Origin: an uncultured Azospirillum sp.
Lineage (GTDB): Bacteria; Pseudomonadota; Alphaproteobacteria; RF32; CAG-239
DNA length: 15,280 nucleotides
NCBI GenBank assembly: GCA_947383875.1
Contig: CANDEX010000035.1
Span: forward strand, 1 to 15,280
Direction of reading: 5' to 3'
Shown: positions 7,551 through 14,094 of the stretch, one piece after another
How the letters are laid out: each line of letters begins with the position of its first letter
Numbering within the stretch: position 1 is the stretch's first letter
Notes under the pieces: model-generated
The model's database searches: none
What the model was told of the DNA's origin: nothing
What the model saw: the letters and a program-made list of their open reading frames with translations, nothing else
Made by a program: the position numbers and the translations under genes

Positions 7551-7889
7551 ATGCGATTTTTAAAGAGAAATTTTTTGACTCTTTGCTGCCTGACTTTGTT
7601 GGTTGCAATGGGTATGTGCGGAGACGCTTGGGCTGATGGTGCCAGCTTGATGAGCACGGCGCAGAACAAAACCCGTAACGTCTTTGACAGTGTTAAAACC
7701 ATTACCTTTATTCTTGGTGGTTTCGGTTTGGTCGGTATTGCGTTCCAAGCTATTATCGGTAAGGTAAAATGGACATGGTTTGCCGGCTTGGCTGTTGGTC
7801 TGGGTATCTTGGCTGCTGCCGGTTCAATCGTTGAATATGCTACTGGTACATCCGATGCCGGTTTGACAACGACTTTCGGTAATATTTAA
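7551..7889 (+). CDS. virB2: VirB2/TrbC-type pilin, first copy
   Basis: A 112-aa exported membrane protein. The ATG is preceded by AAGGAG (GAAGGAGAAAGATTATG). The signal peptide runs to AWA at residue 28, leaving a mature pilin of about 84 residues. It has two hydrophobic helices (about 49-70 and 76-95) joined by a short basic turn GKVKW. That is the layout of VirB2 conjugative pilins, where the turn faces the cytoplasm. The helix-turn-helix module contains GGFGLVGIA and ends IVEYAT, and it aligns without gaps to modules in the next two genes. It should be the main subunit of the extracellular pilus or of the channel. A terminator-like hairpin follows 29 bases after the stop, which could make this the most abundant product of the cassette. 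Confidence 0.82.
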   Translation: MRFLKRNFLTLCCLTLLVAMGMCGDAWADGASLMSTAQNKTRNVFDSVKTITFILGGFGLVGIAFQAIIGKVKWTWFAGLAVGLGILAAAGSIVEYATGTSDAGLTTTFGNI

Positions 7890-7918
7890 TCAGCATTTTA
7901 GCTGTTTAACCATAACTT

Positions 7919-7977
7919 AAGGGAGGGAACAATGGAAAATTCAAACAGACATATGCCATATGCCCTCCCTTTTGTTT
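7919..7977 (+). terminator. Hairpin with T-run between first and second pilin genes
   Basis: AAGGGAGGG (7919-7927) pairs perfectly with CCCTCCCTT (7963-7971), a 9-bp GC-rich stem followed by TTTGTTT. The 35-base loop contains CATATG twice (7950s), which could form an inner stem. The loop is longer than in typical intrinsic terminators, so this may be a partial terminator (attenuator) lowering transcription of the downstream genes. The left arm is also a perfect ribosome site for an ATG at 7932 in the frame of the second pilin, so folding would hide that start. Confidence 0.5.
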
Positions 7978-8021
7978 ATCTGAAAGCAGTTGTTGCGAAT
8001 TATTTACAAAAGGGTGGGAAT

Positions 8022-8378
8022 ATGTTGTGCGTAAAATTAAAGAAATATATGTTTTTCTCAGTAGTGGTGTTTGCTGTTTCTTCAATTTTATTTGCAACAA
8101 ACTCCTTTGCTGCGAACAGTGGATTGTTTAGTGATCTGACACAGCACGGAATTTTTATCTTTGGCGGAATGCGTGAAGTTATTTACGCCGTTTCGGGTTT
8201 TGGTATTGTAGCTATTGCCATCGGCGGATTCTTTGGAACCATAAACTGGAAATGGTTGAGTGCCATTATCATCGGCTTAGTGGTTATTGCGCTGACGGCC
8301 GGCATTATCAACTACATGGTTGATAGTGAGGTAATCACTGATGATCAGATTACCAATAGCCTGATTGATGCTAAATAA
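8022..8378 (+). CDS. VirB2-type pilin, second copy
   Basis: A 118-aa protein when started at the ATG at 8022, which has GGGTGGG just upstream and directly begins a signal peptide (MLCVKLKKYMFFSVVV..., cleavage near NSFA, residue 30). The same frame is open back to an ATG at 7932 with an even stronger GGGAGGG site, which would add 30 residues ahead of the signal peptide. I prefer 8022 because a signal sequence should be N-terminal. Two hydrophobic helices with the turn GTINWKW match the VirB2 module (SGFGIVAIA ... IINYMV), and the module is closer to the copy in the next gene than to the first. It could be a minor pilin, an adaptor, or a pilin used under other conditions. Confidence 0.78.
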   Translation: MLCVKLKKYMFFSVVVFAVSSILFATNSFAANSGLFSDLTQHGIFIFGGMREVIYAVSGFGIVAIAIGGFFGTINWKWLSAIIIGLVVIALTAGIINYMVDSEVITDDQITNSLIDAK

Positions 8379-8398
8379 TATTTTTAGAATAACAGAAA

Positions 8399-8410
8399 CT
8401 ATAATTATAG
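8399..8410 (+). promoter_or_regulatory. AT-rich palindrome containing TATAAT
   Basis: CTATAATTATAG is a perfect 12-bp palindrome 28 bases before the 857-aa gene and includes a consensus -10 hexamer at 8400-8405. No convincing -35 stands 16-18 bases upstream. It could be a weak promoter or operator, or chance in AT-rich sequence. Confidence 0.2.
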
Positions 8411-8437
8411 AGAATGAATTAAAACAAGGAGGCTGTT

Positions 8438-11011
8438 ATGAGAAACGTATTAAAATTGATAAAATATTTATCATTAGCACTTTGTTTTGGTTTGTATCTC
8501 AATCTGTCCGCAACCTCCGCTGTGGCTCAGATACAGAATACTAATGGTACATTTTGGTCGGCTTCGAAACAAAAAAATGTTTCCTGGAATGAATTGACTC
8601 AAGATGAGCAACAGATGATTGCTCAATTGGCGACTATGGAAAATGCAACTGGAAAAGATAAAGTTAATGCAGCGGAACAAAAATTAAAAGAAGCCAAAGC
8701 ATCTGGAGATGCAGCTAAAATACAAGAGGCCCAAGCTGCTTATGATAAAGCTGAGGCAGCATATAATGCAGCGTTAAAGGTTTATACAGAGCAAAGAGAT
8801 CGAGAAGATAATAAACATGGTGCGAGTAGTGAGCAAGTAAGTGTAGCGGCTGATAACGCTTATAAAGCTGCTGAAAAAACGCAGGAAAAACAAGGGGAGT
8901 TAGATACAGCAGCTCAAAAATTAACTAGCGCATTAAAATCGGGTGATCAAGCGGCAATTGAGGCTGCGCGAGCAGAGTATGAAACAGCAAAAACAAATCT
9001 TAACACAGCTGAAAAGGTTCAGAAAGAGGCAGAAAAGGCCAAAAGTCAGGCACTGAAAGATAATAAAAAAAATTTGAATGCAATAAATAAAGAAACCAAT
9101 AAAGAGCAAAAAGCTATAGAAAAAGAACAGAAAAATGCTGAAAAAGATATTAAAAAGCTTGAGGAGAAGTGCAATAGCAGTAAGGGATGTAGTCAAAAAG
9201 ATCAAGAAAAATTAGCTAAAGCATATGCTAAACAACAAACTGCGCAAAATAATTTAGATGAAGCAAATGCAAAAGCTCATGCTCTAGATGTTGCAAAAAA
9301 TCAGACAGATATAGAAAATGCATATAAAGAGACACAAACTGCGGAAGAAGCTGCGGAAAATGCCAATAATACCGCGGAGCAAGCTGCAAAAGATATTGCG
9401 GAAGCAACATCTAATGCGCCGCAAATGTGTAGTGCCAGTGAAATTCAGGGTAATGTTTTTCTGTTAATTGCCTGCAAGGCAACCACCACTTTGGCAGATT
9501 TGCGGATTATTGCTTATATTATTTCCGGTTTTGGTATGGTCGCCTTGGCTTATTCAGCTATTTTCGGAAAAATGAACTGGAAGCACTTGGCTAATATCGG
9601 GATTGGTCTGTTCCTTTTGTCTATGATGACACCGTTTATTGAATATTTTGTGTATGATGGCAAAAAAACACTTAAATTTGGTCAATATCTGCCGGCAGGA
9701 TTTACTGATATTCAAGGCAGCGACGGGCAGGTTGAAGATTGTGGAAAATACAACGATGGAAAAGGAACGGCATCGTTATGTGAAGTTCTTGTAACGGCAG
9801 ATGTTAAAAAGGAAAAATGGAGCTTGAAAGATCTCAAAGGGTCAATTCAAGCAGGTATGGATGCTGTTCGTAGTGCTAACAATATGGTTCAAGCAACTAA
9901 AAATACCGTATCCAACGTTAAAAACCAAGTATCTAATATGTCAAACGCAATTAAACATGGTGGTGGCGGATTGAATGGTGTCATTAACGGGGTCACCGCT
10001 GTGGCAGGGGGTGTCGGAAATATTGTTAATTCAGGTCAATTGCTGGCCAATAATATTGCAAGTAATGCCAGTAGTTTAACCAATAGCGTTCGAGATGCCG
10101 GTTCGACTAATCAAGACAGGGAAGCTCGTGCCAAACATCAAGAGCAGATGGATCTTTTGAGTCGGAAGTGCAGTGCCGGTAATTGTAGTGCTACAGAAAA
10201 AGAAGCACTGAGTCAATTACAGGAAATTGTGCAAAACGAAAAAGTCGGTTTTGATAAATGGATGGAAAATGATGGTTCCGGCGGCGGTGCGACAATTATG
10301 GCTGCTATAAACAAAGCCGGTGGCATGGCTGATGATACCCGCAATGTTGCATCAGCGGTAGCTAATGGAGCCCACGAGGGTCAGGCTATTGGTGGCGGCG
10401 GTTTTATGGGAACTATCCTGGGTATAGGTATGGGTGCCGGAACAGCTTTCACTGAAGGTATGGATGCTTTAGATAAAAACAAACAAAATGGTAATCTTGA
10501 CTTTAGAAGCGCTGAAACCAAACGAGATCAGGCATATAAGCAGTCAGCTGATTATGTGACCAATAAGGTTGAACAAGATGGTAAAACCATTGAGAACCGC
10601 GGAGATGGTAGTACTAAAGTGACATATGCTGATGGTTCAACAACGATTACTAATAAAGATGGCTCTACGGTTGTAACCAAAGCAGATGGAACAACAACCA
10701 CAAGAGATACAAACGGAAGAACAGTAACAACATATGCAAATGATTCAAAGAAGAAAGTTGTAGAAAATACTGACGGAACAAAAACCGTAACAGATTCGCA
10801 AGGAAATTCTATAACGTATAATGCAGTGGGACAGAAGGTCGATGTAAACCTGACTCAGGAGAATAAATATAAACGTCAAACAGCAGAAAGCAATCAAGAC
10901 GCTTTGAGAGCGACCTCTCAAGCGACTGGAAGTAGCTCAAACGAAACATCAGGGGATCAGCCTCAGGCGGCTGAAGATAACTCAGACGGAACGTCAGGCT
11001 CTGCTAAATAA
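8438..11011 (+). CDS. Giant coiled-coil protein with embedded VirB2-type pilin module
   Basis: An 857-aa exported protein starting after AAGGAGG (5-base spacing). The signal peptide ends at AVA, residue 30. Residues about 50-325 are Ala/Glu/Lys/Asn-rich coiled coil (for example KEQKNAEKDIKKLEEK). Residues about 331-405 begin with Cys331 and hold two helices around the turn FGKMNWKHL. This part aligns without gaps to the pilin modules of the two preceding genes (SGFGMVALA ... FIEYFV). After it come a Cys-containing linker, a Gly/Asn-rich region with small hydrophobic stretches (about 505-560 and 640-680), and a tail of nonapeptide repeats (713-800) ending in a Ser/Gly/Asp-rich C-terminus. VirB2 proteins are normally about 100-130 residues, so this is an extreme enlargement. 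The coiled-coil part is visibly richer in AT and Lys/Asn/Glu codons than the flanks, as if inserted between signal peptide and pilin module. It may be a tip, base or surface-adhesin subunit. Function is not known. Confidence 0.72.
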   Translation: MRNVLKLIKYLSLALCFGLYLNLSATSAVAQIQNTNGTFWSASKQKNVSWNELTQDEQQMIAQLATMENATGKDKVNAAEQKLKEAKASGDAAKIQEAQAAYDKAEAAYNAALKVYTEQRDREDNKHGASSEQVSVAADNAYKAAEKTQEKQGELDTAAQKLTSALKSGDQAAIEAARAEYETAKTNLNTAEKVQKEAEKAKSQALKDNKKNLNAINKETNKEQKAIEKEQKNAEKDIKKLEEKCNSSKGCSQKDQEKLAKAYAKQQTAQNNLDEANAKAHALDVAKNQTDIENAYKETQTAEEAAENANNTAEQAAKDIAEATSNAPQMCSASEIQGNVFLLIACKATTTLADLRIIAYIISGFGMVALAYSAIFGKMNWKHLANIGIGLFLLSMMTPFIEYFVYDGKKTLKFGQYLPAGFTDIQGSDGQVEDCGKYNDGKGTASLCEVLVTADVKKEKWSLKDLKGSIQAGMDAVRSANNMVQATKNTVSNVKNQVSNMSNAIKHGGGGLNGVINGVTAVAGGVGNIVNSGQLLANNIASNASSLTNSVRDAGSTNQDREARAKHQEQMDLLSRKCSAGNCSATEKEALSQLQEIVQNEKVGFDKWMENDGSGGGATIMAAINKAGGMADDTRNVASAVANGAHEGQAIGGGGFMGTILGIGMGAGTAFTEGMDALDKNKQNGNLDFRSAETKRDQAYKQSADYVTNKVEQDGKTIENRGDGSTKVTYADGSTTITNKDGSTVVTKADGTTTTRDTNGRTVTTYANDSKKKVVENTDGTKTVTDSQGNSITYNAVGQKVDVNLTQENKYKRQTAESNQDALRATSQATGSSSNETSGDQPQAAEDNSDGTSGSAK
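10574..10837 (+). repeat. Nonapeptide (27-bp) repeats in the C-terminus of the 857-aa protein
   Basis: Ten degenerate copies of a 9-residue unit, roughly x-D-G-S/T-T-x-x-T-x, begin near residue 713. The D/N-G turn recurs at residues 714, 723, 732, 741, 750, 759, (768, altered), 779, 788 and 797: nine-residue steps with one two-residue insertion. Examples are ADGSTTITN, KDGSTVVTK, ADGTTTTRD. The alternating Thr/Val with a tight turn suggests a small beta-roll or solenoid. The period equals that of RTX repeats but the GGxGxD signature is absent. Confidence 0.8.
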
Positions 11012-11014
11012 AAC

Positions 11015-11050
11015 AAAAGGGTATCTTCGGATGCCCTTTTCCTTTGTTTT
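11015..11050 (+). terminator. Strong intrinsic terminator after the pilin cassette
   Basis: AAAAGGGTATC (11015-11025) pairs with GATGCCCTTTT (11030-11040), 11 pairs with one G-T, closed by a stable UUCG tetraloop. The T-rich run CCTTTGTTTT follows. It lies three bases after the stop codon of the 857-aa gene and separates the pilin cassette from virB3-virB4. Confidence 0.9.
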
Positions 11051-11079
11051 ACTACGCGTTTGCATTTTTCATTGTTAGT

Positions 11080-11120
11080 GCTCCGGCCTTGTTTTGCCTC
11101 ACCCGCTATTCGCTCCGGCC
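11080..11120. repeat. Two 9-base direct repeats, GC-rich patch
   Basis: GCTCCGGCC occurs at 11080-11088 and again at 11112-11120, 32 bases apart, inside an otherwise gene-free stretch (11051-11249) that is locally GC-richer. A regulatory or leftover role is possible; nothing further can be supported. Confidence 0.3.
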
Positions 11121-11249
11121 GTGCCTGTGTTAAGAGATTTTTCATAAAGAAAGAATATACTGAATCATAAGAAAGAGTCACTTCAAGATTCGTTTTGAGG
11201 TCGATTGTCGAGCAATAAGTAACAGGATGTTGTTATTTAAAGCTTTTTG

Positions 11250-11277
11250 TTGAAATGATGAGAGAATGCGCTAGAAT
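11250..11277 (+). promoter_or_regulatory. Candidate promoter for virB3-virB4
   Basis: TTGAAA (11250-11255) and TAGAAT (11272-11277) are 16 bases apart, predicting a start near 11284 and a short leader before the virB3 ATG. The upstream terminator makes a separate promoter here necessary if virB3 and virB4 are expressed. Confidence 0.5.
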
Positions 11278-11302
11278 CAAATAAATATCGGGGTTATCTG
11301 CC

Positions 11303-11593
11303 ATGAGAGAAATGATTTTAAAAGCCGTCGCCAATCCTCCCAAGATTTTATGGGGGCCGTTTTTGCCGACACTTTTAAATCTGGGAATTCAGTTTCCGAT
11401 AATGTTTATGTGCATGGGTATTTTCCAGATGAACCCGCTGATATTTATTGTTACTATTGTTGCCGCGCACGGTGTTATTGTGCTCTGGGGCGGTAAAGAA
11501 CCTCACATTTCATCAATGATTCAGGCTTTCGGACAAGGCCGTCGGGTCAGTAATAACCTTTATAAAGAAAAGGGGAATAAATTTGCGCCCTGA
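11303..11593 (+). CDS. virB3: VirB3-type inner-membrane protein
   Basis: A 96-aa protein of usual VirB3 length. It shows the family pattern: an N-terminal NPPKILWGPF, two membrane helices (about 17-40 and 43-63), then a His/Pro motif GGKEPHISSMI like the KDPHF motif of VirB3/TrbD proteins, and a polar tail. VirB3 sits in the inner membrane and works with the VirB4 ATPase in pilus assembly. GGGG lies nine bases before the ATG. The last 11 bases overlap the start of virB4, the standard B3-B4 order with probable translational coupling. Confidence 0.87.
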   Translation: MREMILKAVANPPKILWGPFLPTLLNLGIQFPIMFMCMGIFQMNPLIFIVTIVAAHGVIVLWGGKEPHISSMIQAFGQGRRVSNNLYKEKGNKFAP

Positions 11594-14015
11594 TTTTGAC
11601 TTTTTTACAATCTTTGTACAGGGATTGTCGAGCATAGAAGTAATAGTCGCCGTTATCGGATTCGTTTCTGCTGCGGCTTTTGCCGGTTTGTGGGCAACAA
11701 AATTAGGACGGCTTATTCTTCCTCAGCCGCAAGAATCTCGAGTGGCTGACTTTTTACCTTTTAATAAGTTGATGGCAGACGGTATAACCATTCGCTGTTA
11801 TAATGGTTCTTTTGCTCGTGTATTTAAAGTTGAAGGCGTGGATTTATCCTTTGTGACGGAAGAAAAAAGTCTTTCGATGATGGAAGCCCGAAAATCATGG
11901 ATAGACTCAATGTCGGATCTGCAGATTGTCTGCCGAGTAATCACGTTGCGTGAACGAATTGAAATGGAAAGTGACAGCGGTGATTTTGGTATTCAGCTGC
12001 TGGAGCAGATTTCAATGACCTGGCGTAATAACCTTGACCGGGTTTACAGTAATGGGCACTATATTATCCTCTCGGTTGTAGACCGTCCGGAGGCATTAAA
12101 AGACTTAAACTATGCTTCACAGGCTTTACTGGCGACATTGAACGATTATGGCGTTAAGCCGATGTTTGAAACGGAAGACAGTGCGGCAGCGGATAGTCCG
12201 CTGGCGATTTTTTCCAAAATCTGCAGCCCGCTATCCAAACCGATGCCGAAAGTGCGGGGAGCAGAAGGTTACCAGTTGAATGAATTGTTGACCGCTGACC
12301 ATATCCACTTTACCGGAGAAAAGGGATTAATAAAATTTTTCTCCGGAGACAAAGAGATGTTTGCCATTGTAATGGGTATTCGGAGTTCAGGGGACTATAT
12401 GGATGAGGGGATGATAGCCTCTTTGCTTTCAATCGACTGCGAACTAACTCTGCTGCATAATGTCAAACCTATTTTTAAACCTCATGCCCGTGCTTTGCTT
12501 ATGCAACAGCAGCGTATGGCAACGGTTACGAGCTTTTCTCCGGACGTGGTCAATCAATATAGTGAAGCTTTGTCTGCGATTGAAGACAGTGATGCCGACT
12601 ATCAGGCCCTGACGGAATATGCCATGGATGTTATTATCCGTGGAGAAACGATGGAAGAAATTGAGTTTGGCGAGAGTGAAGTTCAGCGTATTTGCCGTTT
12701 GTTCAGTGTAACGCCTGTGCGCGAAGGGTGGATAGCACAAGCCGCATTTTTTAATCAGTTTCCGACCTATGATGCCTATCCGCGGACCTATCGTTACCTG
12801 TCCCGCGTTGTGGCAATGGCCATTTCTTTTGACAAACCGTCAGAAGGTTTGCCGAAAAGTGACTGGGGCCCGGGGGCAATTTCTATCTTCCGAACCACAT
12901 CCGGCTCAGCTTATCGCTTCCAGTTCCATGTTTCTACAGAAGATTCTGCTGTGGCGCACTGTTGCATTATCGGGCCGACCGGACAAGGTAAAACCACATT
13001 GCTGACATTTTTGGCGGGACAGGCCATGCGCCACCATGATTTGAAAGTCTTTTTCTTCGACCGCCATCGCGGTGCTGAAATCTTTACCCGCGCTGTCCAG
13101 GGGGCATATGTTGGTTTTGACGGGGATGAGAAAAACGTTTCCTTGAACCCCTTTGACTGTCGCAATACGCCCAATAACCGCGCATTTCTCCGCCGCTGGC
13201 TGAAAGCGATTACCATGGTTGATGATGCGTTGTCCGAAAAAGAAATCGGCCGTGCGGTAACCACTGCTTTTGACTACCTGAAGCCTGAAGAACGTATTCT
13301 GAAAAACCTTTATAAAAGCTGTTTTTCTCCGACAGGCAGTATGCGTCGTGAACTGTTTCGCTGGATTAATCCGGATCAATACGGCAATATTTTTAATGCT
13401 GAAAACGATAGCTTGGACTTGGCCAGCAAACGCTTTATGGCTTTTGATTTTACCCATATTTTTGAAGATGAAACCTTGGCTCCGGCCGTAATCAGCTACA
13501 TTATGCACCGAATTATGGCAGAAACCGGTGATACAGGTGTGCCCTCGCTGATTATGATTGATGAAACCGCGCCAATGTTAAAACACCCCATGTTCCGTGA
13601 CTACTTTATTATCGGTCTGCAAGAAGGTCGTAAAAAACGTCAGGCTTATCTCTGTGCCTTCCAACAACCGAACATCATCGACCGCTTGGGTGTGGGTGAA
13701 GTTATCCGCGGTCAGTGTCAAACAGTCATCTTTTTCCGCAATCCGCAGGCCATGCCTGAAGATTATGCCAACTGGAATCTGACACAGCGGGAAGTTGATT
13801 TTATCTTTGGTAAAAGTTATCGCGATTTTCCTTATGCTATTCTGTTGTCTCGTCCGGCAACCGGTGAATCAGTGATTCTCGATGTCGATTTAAGCGGCTT
13901 GGGTCCCTATTTGAAACTCTACAATTCCGGTCGTAAAAATGTGCTGTTGGTTGAAGAGTTGATTAAGGAATATGGTGAAGAAAACTTTGTTACAAAATAT
14001 TTAAATATTGGCTGA
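11583..14015 (+). CDS. virB4: VirB4-type secretion ATPase
   Basis: An 810-aa protein of typical VirB4/TrbE/CagE length. The start is a TTG at 11583, chosen because AAGGGG lies eight bases upstream and the reading begins before the conserved N-terminus. One helix at about 18-37 could touch the membrane. The N-terminal VirB4 domain follows (TIRCYNGSFARVFKVEGVDL, residues near 68-90). The P-loop domain has Walker A GPTGQGKTT at 464-472, the motif FFFDRHRGAEIF after it, Walker B LIMIDE at 656-661, and the FQQP motif at 693-696. All key residues are intact, so it should be an active ATPase. VirB4 energises pilin extraction and substrate transfer at the cytoplasmic face of the type IV secretion system. 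It has no frameshift or truncation. A short hairpin surrounds the stop codon without a clear T-run. Confidence 0.97.
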   Translation: MRPDFDFFTIFVQGLSSIEVIVAVIGFVSAAAFAGLWATKLGRLILPQPQESRVADFLPFNKLMADGITIRCYNGSFARVFKVEGVDLSFVTEEKSLSMMEARKSWIDSMSDLQIVCRVITLRERIEMESDSGDFGIQLLEQISMTWRNNLDRVYSNGHYIILSVVDRPEALKDLNYASQALLATLNDYGVKPMFETEDSAAADSPLAIFSKICSPLSKPMPKVRGAEGYQLNELLTADHIHFTGEKGLIKFFSGDKEMFAIVMGIRSSGDYMDEGMIASLLSIDCELTLLHNVKPIFKPHARALLMQQQRMATVTSFSPDVVNQYSEALSAIEDSDADYQALTEYAMDVIIRGETMEEIEFGESEVQRICRLFSVTPVREGWIAQAAFFNQFPTYDAYPRTYRYLSRVVAMAISFDKPSEGLPKSDWGPGAISIFRTTSGSAYRFQFHVSTEDSAVAHCCIIGPTGQGKTTLLTFLAGQAMRHHDLKVFFFDRHRGAEIFTRAVQGAYVGFDGDEKNVSLNPFDCRNTPNNRAFLRRWLKAITMVDDALSEKEIGRAVTTAFDYLKPEERILKNLYKSCFSPTGSMRRELFRWINPDQYGNIFNAENDSLDLASKRFMAFDFTHIFEDETLAPAVISYIMHRIMAETGDTGVPSLIMIDETAPMLKHPMFRDYFIIGLQEGRKKRQAYLCAFQQPNIIDRLGVGEVIRGQCQTVIFFRNPQAMPEDYANWNLTQREVDFIFGKSYRDFPYAILLSRPATGESVILDVDLSGLGPYLKLYNSGRKNVLLVEELIKEYGEENFVTKYLNIG

Positions 14016-14055
14016 TATACATATTAGCCGTTTATAAATGGCGCAATTTTTGGTA

Positions 14056-14064
14056 TGATATAAT
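14056..14064 (+). promoter_or_regulatory. Extended -10 promoter before the virB5-position gene
   Basis: TGATATAAT contains a perfect TATAAT (14059-14064) with TG one base upstream, the extended -10 consensus. The -35 region (AAATGG) is poor, as is common for such promoters. Predicted start near 14071, 24 bases before the ATG. Confidence 0.5.
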
Positions 14065-14094
14065 AATACGGGCACTAGGCGTATGGAGGTTATA

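Noticed and set aside
7932..8021. Using the ATG at 7932 as start of the second pilin
   Set aside because: Although it has the stronger ribosome site, it would bury the signal peptide behind 30 polar residues; kept as an alternative in a finding.
10574..10837. RTX calcium-binding repeats or RHS/YD repeats
   Set aside because: Nine-residue period fits RTX but the GGxGxD motif is missing; YD repeats have a longer unit and conserved Tyr-Asp. Recorded as an unnamed nonapeptide repeat.
10574..10837. CRISPR array or DNA-level tandem repeat
   Set aside because: The 27-bp copies are degenerate at DNA level, keep the reading frame, and lack distinct spacers; the signal is at protein level.
12906..13508. 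Minus-strand frame of 200 codons inside virB4
   Set aside because: Lies opposite the P-loop region of virB4, whose motifs are intact; the antisense frame has no recognisable features or good start.
14010..14029. Inverted repeat GGCTGATAT / ATATTAGCC around the virB4 stop codon, considered as terminator
   Set aside because: AT-rich stem with a two-base centre and only GTTTAT after it; too weak to call a terminator, though it may fold.
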